A stretch of DNA of 64,000 nucleotides from Thermomicrobium sp. CFH 73360 (GTDB taxonomy: Bacteria; Chloroflexota; Chloroflexia; Thermomicrobiales; Thermomicrobiaceae). The stretch spans positions 248,001 through 312,000 of the forward strand of contig NZ_JAMSLS010000002.1 in NCBI RefSeq assembly GCF_023806465.1, given 5' to 3'. The notes under the pieces are model-generated. The model made no database searches, was not told where the DNA came from, and worked only from the letters and a program-made list of their open reading frames with translations. Made by a program: the position numbers and the translations under genes. Within the stretch, counting starts at the first letter, position 1. The number at the start of each line of letters is the position of its first letter. Shown here piece by piece: positions 55,308 to 63,794 of the stretch.

Positions 55308-55840
55308 CTATAAGACATCCTCGTTCTTGATTCGCTCAGCAATTGGCACGTTCCGGGGGTTACTGCAAACCACCGGTGACCAAGCGTCTTCAGCCCCACT
55401 CTTAGCGGGGTCGTACAGTGCAGTGGATTCCAAATCGGCAACAGGAAACGAGTTCTTGATACTGCCAAGATTCATTTTCGCGATGTCCTTGGCAAAGGTC
55501 ATGTCCCGTGGAATATTGGGATCGGAAGTTGGGATATAGGCTTCGCATTCCAAGGCCGGGAGCTATCAGCGGCAGAAGGGCGGCTCCAGCTTCGAACTCC
55601 AGGGCCCCACTTGCACCTCCTCTGTAATGCGCCGGGCGGACAAGAAGAAAAGTATCTTCGCTTCGGAGTATCGCGTCCAGATGACAAGCTTAGTCACCGC
55701 TGGATAGCGTTCCGCATCCGAGTGCAGATGGCAGCAGATGAGAGCGATGTAGGGGCAATCAACCCGGGCCACGATAACACGGGCATCCGGGATCGCTAGC
55801 AGTTGAAGAGTTGGGAACGCACCACCACGAGCAGACGTCC
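55308..55840 (-). pseudogene. unrecognised broken gene upstream of the methyltransferase remnant
   Basis: One reading frame stays protein-like from about 55840 to 55308, interrupted by consecutive TGA and TAG codons at about 55568-55563. Upstream part: AIPDARVIVARVDCPYIALICC and TKLVIWTRYSEAKILFFLSARRI; downstream part: ECEAYIPTSDPNIPRDMTFAKDI and NPRNVPIAERIKNEDVL. I do not recognise the family. Base composition is lower in GC than the surroundings, suggesting transfer. Its place before a methyltransferase on the same strand makes a cognate restriction enzyme possible. Confidence 0.4.
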
Positions 55841-55963
55841 AAAACAGTTAGGTGCCACCGCCTGAAACCGAACGCCGGTTTTCTCTCACCACCGAATGCA
55901 GTATCAGTATCGTGTGGCTCTCCTCACCCGACAAGAGGTACGGATGGGACTCATGAGGAGTAG

Positions 55964-55992
55964 CTGACTACCATACTAGGATCGGCTATACT
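55964..55992 (+). promoter_or_regulatory. candidate promoter of a short transcript
   Basis: CTGACT (55964-55969) and TATACT (55987-55992) are spaced by 17 bases. No coding frame follows; a strong hairpin lies 52 bases downstream. May drive a small RNA. Confidence 0.35.
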
Positions 55993-56043
55993 ATAGGTAG
56001 CATAGGTGGACTACGCTTTCCCCAAGCCTGTACTTCGCTAGCC

Positions 56044-56070
56044 AGCCTCCCGGTGCTCCACCGGGAGGCT
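56044..56070 (+). terminator. strong 10-bp-stem hairpin
   Basis: AGCCTCCCGG (56044-56053) and CCGGGAGGCT (56061-56070) are perfect complements with a 7-base loop. CCCCTCTTC follows. The hairpin could end a short RNA started at about 56000, or end transcription coming from either side. Nothing else is supported in 55841-56299. Confidence 0.5.
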
Positions 56071-56299
56071 CCCCTCTTCACGACTCGCCCTCAACCCCTA
56101 CTTTCCCTGTTCCCCCGGCCCGGGCCGGACGATCACCTAAAGGGGTTGCGGCACAGCGTATCCGTACAATCCACTTTCTAAAGTGAAAAACCGCAAGCCA
56201 TTGGGCAGAACGAACTGCAACCTGCACGGAGCTATTCCCCGCAGACGACGGAAGCGTTCCAGCAGCACAAGCGATAACTCGTAGTCCGGCTGAAGGAGG

Positions 56300-56600
56300 G
56301 GCTGACAGTGGTGAGGGGCAAGCGGGTCTTCGTTACGACGCTGGGGATGATCTCCGACCTTAGCGAGGTGACGCGCCGCTTCCAACGGCTGCTCGCGCAG
56401 GCGCGGCTGCTGCGGGTGCGCTTCCACCACCTCCGGCACACCACGGCGAGCCCGCGCCTAGGCGAGGGATGCGTCCGAAGGTGTGGCGAGCCTCTTGGGC
56501 CACAGCACAGTCTAGCTCGCGCGCGACACGGAGAGCCACGAGCCCGCACGCACGGTGACGGAGCCCCTCGCCGCACTGGTTGCGAGCAGCACTGCTCACG
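56300..56600 (+). pseudogene. tyrosine recombinase C-terminal remnant, middle copy
   Basis: Reads KRVFVTTLGMISDL, SEVTRRFQRLLAQARLLRVRF and HHLRHTTAS, the HxxR box region of phage-type integrases, then loses the frame at a point shared with the right-hand copy. Where the catalytic Tyr is expected (DT-Y-SH) both copies have Glu. The upstream part of the gene is missing. Confidence 0.7.
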
Positions 56601-56661
56601 GGAACGTCTTCGCCGGCGTCGGCGTGACCCCACGCTGACCCCACACCACACGTGTGTCTGC

Positions 56662-56714
56662 TGGTGCCGGAGGAGGGACTCGAACCCACACGGGGTACAC
56701 CCCAGCGGTTTTTG
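56662..56714 (-). repeat. tRNA-Leu 3'-half copy (attachment-site repeat, middle)
   Basis: Matches 60493-60545 almost exactly, with one C fewer in the variable-arm region. The match stops in the anticodon loop, where GAACGGCGGG replaces the 5' half. Interpreted as an att site. Confidence 0.8.
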
Positions 56715-56853
56715 AACGGCGGGTAAGCCACGCGAGACTGTGTGCAGAGATATACGCTCCCAGCGTCCAGCGACGCTGGGAGCCTGTGACGGTTACTCGT
56801 ATCCTCACCCTGGCCCTGCTAACGGAACGGGTGTTTGTTCTCCGCGATTCTTG

Positions 56854-57903
56854 CTAACTGGTCGCCACGCTCATAAGTACCACCGCCATACAGCCAAAGA
56901 GCAGGAGGCTGAACAACACAAGGAGGACAACGCAGCCTATGATGATAGCAGATGTCCTATCGCCGCCAGAGTCTAGGCTTGCCGACAGCCCATCTGATGG
57001 CTGTTGAAATATGTCTCGAAGCATGTGCTGACCGACGCCAGCCACCGGCCCGCCACTCTCGACGTGATCCTCGTCACTGGCCTGCGTCGTACCGTCGGGG
57101 GCAGAAACATTCACCTCCTGCTCCCGGTGGGATCCGATCGTACGGTATAGCTCAGACCAGTGGTTGCCGAGTTCCATCAGAGCGCAGCTCACGATTTCAA
57201 AGTCGCCTGTCGTCCCTAACTCGTATAGTTTAAGTTCGCGCCCATTCACCACGAGGTAGTACGGAGCATGCAACGCGAAGGCATACGAACGAGCCTGATT
57301 AAGCACCCTGTCGTTGAGTGGTTCACGTGGTGCCTTGGCCTCGATCACCACCAGCGGCTCGTTGCTGTCGGCCGAATTGAGCACCCAGTCAGCTACTGCC
57401 TCCACTTGCTGCTGCCCTGCCTGGATAACTACCGGCACCCTAAGAGACACCTGGCGCAGCTCGTAGCCCAGGAAGTCGATGAGGGGAGCGATGACCTTCA
57501 TTTCAACCTCCACCTCGTTGCGAAACTCAAGGTCGTGCAGGTCACGTAACCACTTGACGAATAACGTATGAACTTCATTCGTGGGCAAATCAGGCTGGGG
57601 CCTGCGTGCAAGGACTCTCGTCAGTGAATACTCAAGTTGTGTTAACTCGCGTGGCGTTTGGTTTGGCTTCACTTGCTCCCGTAGCTGCAGCGTTACACGA
57701 GACCCTTGAGGAGAAAGCCAGTGAATCAGGAGAATTTCCGCTGCTGGTCGCTCGACTGAGAGAATTGAATCAAGCAGGACATAGTAGGGACCACCGAAGT
57801 ATCCCGCCTGTAGCACAAGCGCATTCCCGCTTAACTTGGCGCTCACCCGAGCTCCCGGTCTCAGCTCGAAGTGCGGTAGGCCACCGTCATAGATCAGGGT
57901 CAC
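56854..57903 (-). CDS. HsdR-N-like (PD-(D/E)XK-type) protein with C-terminal membrane anchor
   Basis: A 349-residue protein with three parts: an N-terminal beta domain of about 80 residues (FELRPGARVSAKLSG), a type I restriction enzyme N-terminal-like domain at about 120-245 (FRNEVEVEMKVIAPLIDFLGY, VEAVADWVLN, LVVIEAKAP, VLNQARSYAFALHAPYYLVVNG), and a single strong transmembrane helix at the very end (IIIGCVVLLVLFSLLLFGCMAVVLM). The D...EAK residues fit a nuclease core. GTG at 57903 with GGGAGG upstream is chosen over a TTG further up. No helicase domain or hsdM/hsdS genes are beside it, so this is not a normal restriction subunit. Confidence 0.75.
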   Translation of the reverse strand: MTLIYDGGLPHFELRPGARVSAKLSGNALVLQAGYFGGPYYVLLDSILSVERPAAEILLIHWLSPQGSRVTLQLREQVKPNQTPRELTQLEYSLTRVLARRPQPDLPTNEVHTLFVKWLRDLHDLEFRNEVEVEMKVIAPLIDFLGYELRQVSLRVPVVIQAGQQQVEAVADWVLNSADSNEPLVVIEAKAPREPLNDRVLNQARSYAFALHAPYYLVVNGRELKLYELGTTGDFEIVSCALMELGNHWSELYRTIGSHREQEVNVSAPDGTTQASDEDHVESGGPVAGVGQHMLRDIFQQPSDGLSASLDSGGDRTSAIIIGCVVLLVLFSLLLFGCMAVVLMSVATS

Positions 57904-58196
57904 TATAACCCTCCCGCAACGTCTCAAGTCTGGTCGTGGCTAGGCCAGCAACAATGATAATGCAATAACTGTGGATTCCCACAGTTGCGCCTATCGCTCG
58001 AATAGCATCGCACTCACAGCTGTCGGTTCGGGAATCGCGACGTCACGACTCCTCTCCGAAAACCATACACATCGACGGCCTCCCACACCCCTCATCCACA
58101 GGCGCATCGAAGATCAATCATATAGAAACCCACCAGAAAAGAAAAAGCCAAACTCTCACGACATCCACGTAGCTGTGACAGCTTTTCTGGTGTGGT

Positions 58197-58730
58197 CTAC
58201 ATACCGATGTGTGGTGTTGTGCTTAGTACATGTTGCTTCATCGACTCAGATGTTTTTCGGTGCTGATTATGCTGAACCCCGTTCAACGGCCTCTCTCGCT
58301 TGACAACGGGAGGTGTCACCCCCACGTGCGGATACACTGTTCGGTATCCCGTCTTCTCTCTGCGAATGAATAGTTCTCTATCCCTGCCCACAAACTCACG
58401 CGTCGGCGTTAGCTGTTGGTACTGCCCACAATGCTGCTCGAAACGGTCGTGATTCCACCGGTAGACCTCGCTGGCGAGTTGCTTTTGCTTCTCTACGAAG
58501 AGTTTAGGAGCCTCTTCCGACTTTCTCCATAGGCGCACCAGACGACCACCATCCAGGAACAACCACCACCGGGCCAATAAGCCGCTGTAGCAGGCGGTGG
58601 CAGTCGCCGAGTGGGCCGCAGATTGTTCTGGACGGTTCGAGACGGAGATCGCTCTGGGCGGTCCGAGACGGGATGGAACCCGGCGATGCTCGACTCCTAC
58701 AACCGGAACTCCAAAGGCGCCGTTACTCAT
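58197..58730 (-). CDS. unrecognised open frame, possible gene fragment
   Basis: A 177-codon frame whose central part (FLDGGRLVRLWRKSEEAPKLF, ASEVYRWNHDRFEQHC, LTPTREFVGRDRELFIRREK) looks protein-like while its ends do not. No domain is recognised and no ribosome-binding site supports the start. It may be a remnant inside the island. The adjoining 57904-58196 and 58731-58998 show nothing further. Confidence 0.3.
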   Translation of the reverse strand: MSNGAFGVPVVGVEHRRVPSRLGPPRAISVSNRPEQSAAHSATATACYSGLLARWWLFLDGGRLVRLWRKSEEAPKLFVEKQKQLASEVYRWNHDRFEQHCGQYQQLTPTREFVGRDRELFIRREKTGYRTVYPHVGVTPPVVKRERPLNGVQHNQHRKTSESMKQHVLSTTPHIGM

Positions 58731-58998
58731 GGCGGGCGAGCGTTGGCCCTAGCCCGCCAACTGGGCGAACTGGTGCTGCCCAGCGCCGACCTGTGCCACT
58801 TCACTGCGCAGCCTCGGTGCAGCCCGCGCGCTCCTGCACGACCTGCGCCAACTGGTGGCAACCTCGACGAGGCGCGGCTGCATCTGGGCTCTGGTGCGCC
58901 AACCACTGCCGGCAAATGGCCGGCGCCGAGCTGCTTGAGACGCTTTGCTGCGTCGGGTAGCCCACACAGCCTCGGGTATACTCCGGTCGGAGGGACGG

Positions 58999-59400
58999 AT
59001 GGAACGGAGTGCCGACTGGCTGGCGCAAGCTCAGGCCGACCTGGCAGCAGCCCGACTCATGTTCAACAACGGTTTTCACGAGTGGGCCTGCTTCGCTGCC
59101 CAGCAGGCCGCCGAGAAGGCAGCCAAGGCTGCTTTGCAAAGAGGCGGGCGCGACACCTGGGGGCACAGCGTCGCCACGCTCCTCCTCGCGCTGCGCGACC
59201 TGGCGGTTGTCCCGGACCCGCTTGTGGACGCCGCGCTTGAGCTGGACAAGGCGTATATCGGCACGCGCTATCCGGACGTCCACCCGGTGGGCGCGCCGCA
59301 CGCGCTCTATACCCGCGGCGAGGCAGAGCGGTGTCTCAACTATGCGGAACGAATCGTCGAATTCTGTGCGCATCTGGTCGCCGCACTGGACCAGGGATGA
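58999..59400 (+). CDS. HEPN domain protein, pair 2
   Basis: A 133-residue HEPN protein clearly paralogous to the one at 47.3 kb: ADWLAQAQADLAAARLMFNNGFHEWACFAAQQAAEKAAKAAL and YIGTRYPDVHPVGAPHALY align position by position. GGAGGGACGG precedes the ATG at 58999. Predicted toxin or RNase half of a HEPN/MNT module; its 3' end overlaps the next gene by 35 bases. Confidence 0.86.
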   Translation: MERSADWLAQAQADLAAARLMFNNGFHEWACFAAQQAAEKAAKAALQRGGRDTWGHSVATLLLALRDLAVVPDPLVDAALELDKAYIGTRYPDVHPVGAPHALYTRGEAERCLNYAERIVEFCAHLVAALDQG

Positions 59401-59704
59401 TCTGATCGCGCACCTGCGAGCGCGCGTGCGGGAGCTGGCGCGGCTGCTTCCGGTGCGCCGGGCGGTGCTCTTTGGCTCCTGGGCCAGGGGACGCGCGACG
59501 GCCCGGAGCGACGTGGACGTCCTCGTGATCTACGCTGATCCACCGCGCGCTGACGCCCATGCTGTGGTCTGGCGGGCGCTCCGGACGCCCGGCCTGGAGC
59601 CGCACGTTTACGCCGAGTCGGAAGCGGCGTCCATCCAGGAGACGCTCGAGCGGATGACCGCGGGCGGCATCGACCTGCTCGATTCACCACTCAAGGCGGA
59701 GTAA
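59366..59704 (+). CDS. MNT-type nucleotidyltransferase, pair 2
   Basis: A minimal nucleotidyltransferase of about 112 residues with VLFGSWARGRATARSDVDVLVIY near 35 (GSX10DXD). The start is uncertain: the GTG at 59366 lies inside the HEPN gene and lacks a ribosome-binding site, consistent with translational coupling. Predicted antitoxin that adenylylates or otherwise silences the HEPN partner. Confidence 0.82.
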   Translation: MRIWSPHWTRDDLIAHLRARVRELARLLPVRRAVLFGSWARGRATARSDVDVLVIYADPPRADAHAVVWRALRTPGLEPHVYAESEAASIQETLERMTAGGIDLLDSPLKAE

Positions 59705-59784
59705 TGGCGATCCGTTCCCCGATTCCTGCGGTCGGGTCCTCCAGCCGGGCTCCGTGTGGGTTGGGAACCACCAAGTGGAGGTGA

Positions 59785-60150
59785 TCGTGCTGGTGCAAGG
59801 CCTGCGTTGGGCAGTGGCCGGGCGCGATGGTGTCATAGTGAGGGTCGACGTTGGTTAGCGTGTGCCCGGACTAACGCTCGTTGGATGCTGAGATACCACG
59901 GTGTATGAAGCGCGCGAGCAAGTGTGCGTTGGCATCTGGAACTCCGGGGCAAAGTTCCCGCTAGGCTGTATCACCGTGAACCTGGCCCCGGCCGATATCC
60001 GCACGGAGGGGCCGGCCGATGGCCTGCCGATCGCGTTGGGCATCCCGCTCGCCTCCGGTTAGATCGGGGCCAATCACGATAGCGTGCTCATGATCGGCAA
60101 GTCCCATCGCTCTACGGCACCCATGCACCACACTGCCGTCGAGCTCCCAA
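59785..60150 (+). pseudogene. ComM/YifB N-terminal remnant
   Basis: One frame reads VQGLRWAVAGRDGVIVRVDV, then LTLV and TTVYEAREQVCVGIWNSGAKFPL, ITVNLAPADIRTEGPADGLPIALGI and HDSVLMIGKS, which follows the N-terminus of the Mg-chelatase-like protein ComM/YifB. Stops interrupt it at 59856-59858 (TAG), 59889-59891 (TGA) and 60060-60062 (TAG), and the ATPase core is missing. It directly precedes the right-hand recombinase remnant. Confidence 0.75.
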
Positions 60151-60189
60151 TGCTTTGTCTCGTACAGGAACTGGGGCTGCGGCGAGCAT

Positions 60190-60480
60190 TCGTGCCGAGG
60201 TGACGCGACGCTTCCAACGGCTATTCTCGTGGGTGGGGCTGCCGCGGGTGCGCTTCCATGACCTCCGGCACACCACGGCCAGCCAGCGCCTGAGCGAGGG
60301 ATGCGTCCGAAGGTGTGGCGAGCCTCTTGGGCCACAGCACAGCCCGGCTCACGCGCGACACGGAGAGCCACGAGCCCGCACGCACGGTGACGGAGCCCCG
60401 CACCGCACTGGTAGCGAGCAGCACTGCTCACGGGGGTATCGCAGTCGGCACAGACGCCACCCCCTCAGCAGCCACGTCGC
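60190..60480 (+). pseudogene. tyrosine recombinase C-terminal remnant, right copy
   Basis: Reads RAEVTRRFQRLFSWVGLPRVRFHDLRHTTAS (HxxR box), then after a one-base shift VASLLGHSTARLTRDTESHEPAR with Glu where the catalytic Tyr should be, and continues to the edge of tRNA-Leu. The N-terminal and core parts are missing. The 3' end of the gene abutting the tRNA 3' end is the usual arrangement for tRNA-targeting integrative elements. Confidence 0.75.
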
Positions 60481-60492
60481 ACGTCTGTCCCC

Positions 60493-60579
60493 TGGTGCCG
60501 GAGGAGGGACTCGAACCCACACGGGGTACACCCCCAGCGGTTTTTGAGACCGCCGCGTCTGCCGTTCCGCCACTCCGGC
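60493..60579 (-). tRNA. tRNA-Leu (anticodon CAA)
   Basis: Complete cloverleaf on the minus strand: acceptor GCCGGAG (60579-60573) pairs with CTCCGGC (60503-60497), followed by A and an encoded CCA ending at 60493. The anticodon stem GCGGT/ACCGC encloses the loop CTCAAAA, giving anticodon CAA, and a long variable arm (GGGGTGTACCCC) and GGTTCGAGTCC T-arm are present, as expected for a class II leucine tRNA. Its 3' half is copied twice to the left, marking it as an integration target. Confidence 0.95.
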
Positions 60580-60581
60580 GC

Positions 60582-61468
60582 ATTTTCCTTAAAAGTATAG
60601 CGCCTCTACCCCATAGCGTGCACCCTCCAGGGGCCTGAACCGCAACGGTGCACACCCGCCGACCGCTACCCACCGGTATCTCACATCACCGCTGCGCCCC
60701 TCGTCCCAGTCTCGGCACGACAACGCCGAACCCTCCTTCATCAACGTTTGCACTCGTCACACGACACACGACTGACGAGTCCAACTATACGTCGACTCAT
60801 GGTGCTTCGCTCATGACGATTGTGGACGGGTAATAGCCGCCCTCACCGCGCTTTTGGGCCCTACCAAGAGCCGATCTCACGCTGCTTACAGATGGTCTCG
60901 CCGTGCTCCCGCTCGCCGCAGCGATCACGAAGCACCTGCCAGAACGGACTCACTTCCTGCTGTGCAGCACCAGATCGCGCGTTGTCTTGTGACTGCACCA
61001 ACGCCCGGTGTCGTCAACCCAGCTGCCGTTCTACGACATCCGCTGCGCGCCATCTCCAGCTCTCGAGGATCGTTCTACTGCCAACGGCCAGCACCGATTG
61101 CTGCCAAGGGTGCCAAGACTGGTCTTGGCCAGGATTCCAGCATGTGCAGCCCACTCGCTTGAGGAACTCTGCCACTGACAACGACACATCTCTGCTTTGG
61201 AGAGCTCGAGCCGCTGCACCTCCCCGCCTCTCCAATCACCGTCCTTCGACCACGTTAGTCCTTGCACATTTTTTTGGTTATGGCGCACCACTTCCACATT
61301 CACTGTCCCTGGCTCACCGCCACCCTACTGCCTAAGGCCACGCCGCGACGCTATCCGATCACCCGGGCCTACAGGCGCAGATGTGGAAAGCCCCCTTACC
61401 ACACCGCCACCTTACACCCGCCGCCTTCCGCCAGTGCCCGGCAGCCTAGCACGACACGTTATGGCTCG
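60582..61468. other. intergenic stretch without a supported gene
   Basis: About 890 bases between tRNA-Leu and the PucR-type gene. Open frames are low-complexity and Pro/Ser/Arg-rich as expected from out-of-frame GC-rich DNA; I see no motif, RNA or clear promoter. Confidence 0.4.
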
Positions 61469-63028
61469 TCAGGTGCGGTGAGGCTCTTGTCTCTCCAGCT
61501 TGGCCGTATGGCGGCTCACCGAGTCACTCCCGAGCACACCAAGCGCCTCGGCCGCACGTATTGCGAGCCACAGCATGGCCAGATCGCCGACGCGATCCAC
61601 GTGTAGCCCAGTCAGCGCCTCAACGCGCCGCAGTCGGTACACAAGTGTCTGCCGATGAATCCCCAGCCGGCGCGCCGTCTTGCTCCACGACCCCTCACAC
61701 GAGAGAAACACTCGAAGCGAGTCGAGGAGTTCGGTTCCGTGAACGGTATCGTACTCACGGAGTGGTACGAGCACCCGGCCAACGAGCTCCTGCGCCGCCT
61801 CCAAGGTCAGTGGCCATCCTCCCGCACCGTCCCGCATCTCGGCATACCGCACAAGTCCCGCCCTACCGACTTGGACAGCCCACCGGGCCTCGGTGAGGGC
61901 CTCGGGCACACGCACCAGGGAGCGGATCGGGTCGCTCCAGCCGACGGGCATGCTCGGACACGAACGGACAAGTGCCTCCGCAACCGCTGGTCGGTCTGGC
62001 AGCAGGATGAAAAAGTATCCGTCGCGGCGCAGCACGGCGGGCGGCACTGACGCTCGCTCGAGTGCGGTGTGGAGCTCGTTCAGGGTGAGGGCTTGTTCGG
62101 GCACAGCGGCCACGGCGAACGGTGGCTCAGGAAAGCCGTACTCCCGCACCAGAAGATCCACGGCCAGGTCAGGGCTGATCCGCCGGTCGGCCAGCTGCGC
62201 AAACAGTTCCCCGGCGAGGCGCTGCTGCCGCTCCCGCTCCGCAGCCTTCCGCTCCAGCGCCAGCGCGATGACGGTCGCCGCGTGTCGCAGCACCACCACG
62301 TCGTGCCCGCGACGACGATCCTTCGGCATCACCACCAGGAATGCGCGGCCTCGAGCCGGGACAGCGAGTGCGATGGCGCCTGGCTCAAGCCCGGGCACTT
62401 GCACGACCGCGGGAAGTTGGCCCTCTGGATACCGTTCGACGGCCCGACACACCTCATGGAGCAGACGGGCCGGCGGTTCGGCGGGCGGCACAAGCTCTCG
62501 TCCGGTCACCAGGTCGAGGACGACGAGTCGCGCCGCGAGGATCCGCTCCAGGCGTGCCCGAAGCTCCGCCTCGTCCAATGCTCCCTGCATCACCAACCGT
62601 GCTACCTCGTAGATTTGCAGGGTCCGGCGCAAGCGTTCATGCTCATCGCCGCGGTTCGCGTCGGCAACGACGCGCGAGACAGCAACGAACGGCACTTCGT
62701 ACGCGGTGAGCAATACCGGAAGCCCCCACCGGTCGGCTGTCTCCAGCATGGCATCGGTGAGCGGCGGTGCGCGCATTCCCTCGCAGATCATGAGACCGCT
62801 CAGCTGCGCCCGAGCCAGGCGTTCGACGTAGGCCACCTGCCCGGCCTCGTCGCGCGGAATCCCGATCCCCACCGTCATCACCAGCTCGCCGCCGCAGAGC
62901 CAGACCGTCGGATCCTCCAACTCACAGACATGCGCCCAGGTAATCGGCCGATCCAACCCCTTCTCGCCAGCCACGAGCCGCGTCCTGAGTTCGGGATGTT
63001 CCAGGAGCTCTCGCACCGTAATACCCAT
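61469..63028 (-). CDS. PucR family transcriptional regulator
   Basis: A 519-residue regulator with the N-terminal purine-catabolism PucR domain (MGITVRELLEHPEL, VAGEKGLDRPITWAHVCELEDPTVWLCGGELVMTVG, residues 1-125), a middle region resembling a degenerate GGDEF/GAF fold, and a C-terminal PucR helix-turn-helix (LLDSLRVFLSCEGSWSKTARRLGIHRQTLVYRLRRVEALTG, about 435-475). Such regulators control purine, amine or other nitrogen-compound catabolism genes. It is divergent from the SRPBCC and oxidoreductase genes, which are its most likely targets. Confidence 0.92.
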   Translation of the reverse strand: MGITVRELLEHPELRTRLVAGEKGLDRPITWAHVCELEDPTVWLCGGELVMTVGIGIPRDEAGQVAYVERLARAQLSGLMICEGMRAPPLTDAMLETADRWGLPVLLTAYEVPFVAVSRVVADANRGDEHERLRRTLQIYEVARLVMQGALDEAELRARLERILAARLVVLDLVTGRELVPPAEPPARLLHEVCRAVERYPEGQLPAVVQVPGLEPGAIALAVPARGRAFLVVMPKDRRRGHDVVVLRHAATVIALALERKAAERERQQRLAGELFAQLADRRISPDLAVDLLVREYGFPEPPFAVAAVPEQALTLNELHTALERASVPPAVLRRDGYFFILLPDRPAVAEALVRSCPSMPVGWSDPIRSLVRVPEALTEARWAVQVGRAGLVRYAEMRDGAGGWPLTLEAAQELVGRVLVPLREYDTVHGTELLDSLRVFLSCEGSWSKTARRLGIHRQTLVYRLRRVEALTGLHVDRVGDLAMLWLAIRAAEALGVLGSDSVSRHTAKLERQEPHRT

Positions 63029-63252
63029 CGCCGGCCGTCCCTGCTACCGACGCACTTGGATTCGACGTCTCTCCTCTAGAGTGAAACCATACCGGATGGT
63101 TTCCTGCAACTGTCGCACGGTTGCTCGTTCCTTCTGGCAGCTGTGGCATTGCGCTCGCATTGGAGCCAGCTCACAATGGCATTGTCGCCGGTCGAAACGG
63201 CAGCCTTGACCGACGTCCGAACATTCGAGACCGAGTCACGAGGAGTACAAGA

Positions 63253-63753
63253 GTGACCGAACCTATTAGAAGTGAGCGCGCAGTTACAGCCTGCTCCGAA
63301 GCCGTCCTGCCGGCACCGCGCGCCGCAGTCTGGCAACTTCTCCTGGATATCCCACGGTCCACTCGCTGCCTTCCGGGAGTGCACGACGTCGAACAGGTTG
63401 ACGAGCGCACCTACCGCGGCACGGTACGCTTCCGTGCCGGATTCCTCCCCTTGACCTTCCAGGCCACCGTCGAGCTGAGTGAGCTCGTCCCGCCGGAGCG
63501 GATCCGGCTTGCCGCACGTGCGATTGATCCCCTCACCGGTGAGGAGGTCATTGCCAGCGCGCTGGCGGAACTCTCCCAACTCGAGGGATCACGAACCCTG
63601 CTCCGGTACGCCTTCACGATCGAGAACCCCGGATTGCTTGGTGGACTCGGGCGCCGCATGCTGGAAGAGGTCAATCGCCGAATGATTCAGCAGTTCTTGC
63701 AGTGCATCGAGCGGGAACTCGTCACGGCGGACAAGCTCTCAAGCGACTGCTGA
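63253..63753 (+). CDS. CoxG-like SRPBCC family protein
   Basis: A 166-residue protein of the CoxG/SRPBCC (START-like) fold: CSEAVLPAPRAAVWQLLLDIPRSTRCLPGVHDVEQVDERTYRGTVRFRAG, then TFQATVELSEL and TLLRYAFTIENPGLLGGLG near 115-133. Related to the accessory protein of CO dehydrogenase clusters, but no cox genes are in view. GTG at 63253 with GAGGAG seven bases upstream is chosen over longer frames. It precedes an FAD oxidoreductase gene by 41 bases and may assist that enzyme. Confidence 0.8.
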   Translation: MTEPIRSERAVTACSEAVLPAPRAAVWQLLLDIPRSTRCLPGVHDVEQVDERTYRGTVRFRAGFLPLTFQATVELSELVPPERIRLAARAIDPLTGEEVIASALAELSQLEGSRTLLRYAFTIENPGLLGGLGRRMLEEVNRRMIQQFLQCIERELVTADKLSSDC

Positions 63754-63794
63754 GCACCGCTCGCATGAGTTGATAAGGAAGAAGGAGGTAAGCC

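Noticed and set aside
52569-56714. Additional tRNA-Leu genes at 52.6 and 56.7 kb
   Set aside because: Both copies end in the anticodon loop; the 5' acceptor strand, D-arm and half the anticodon stem are missing.
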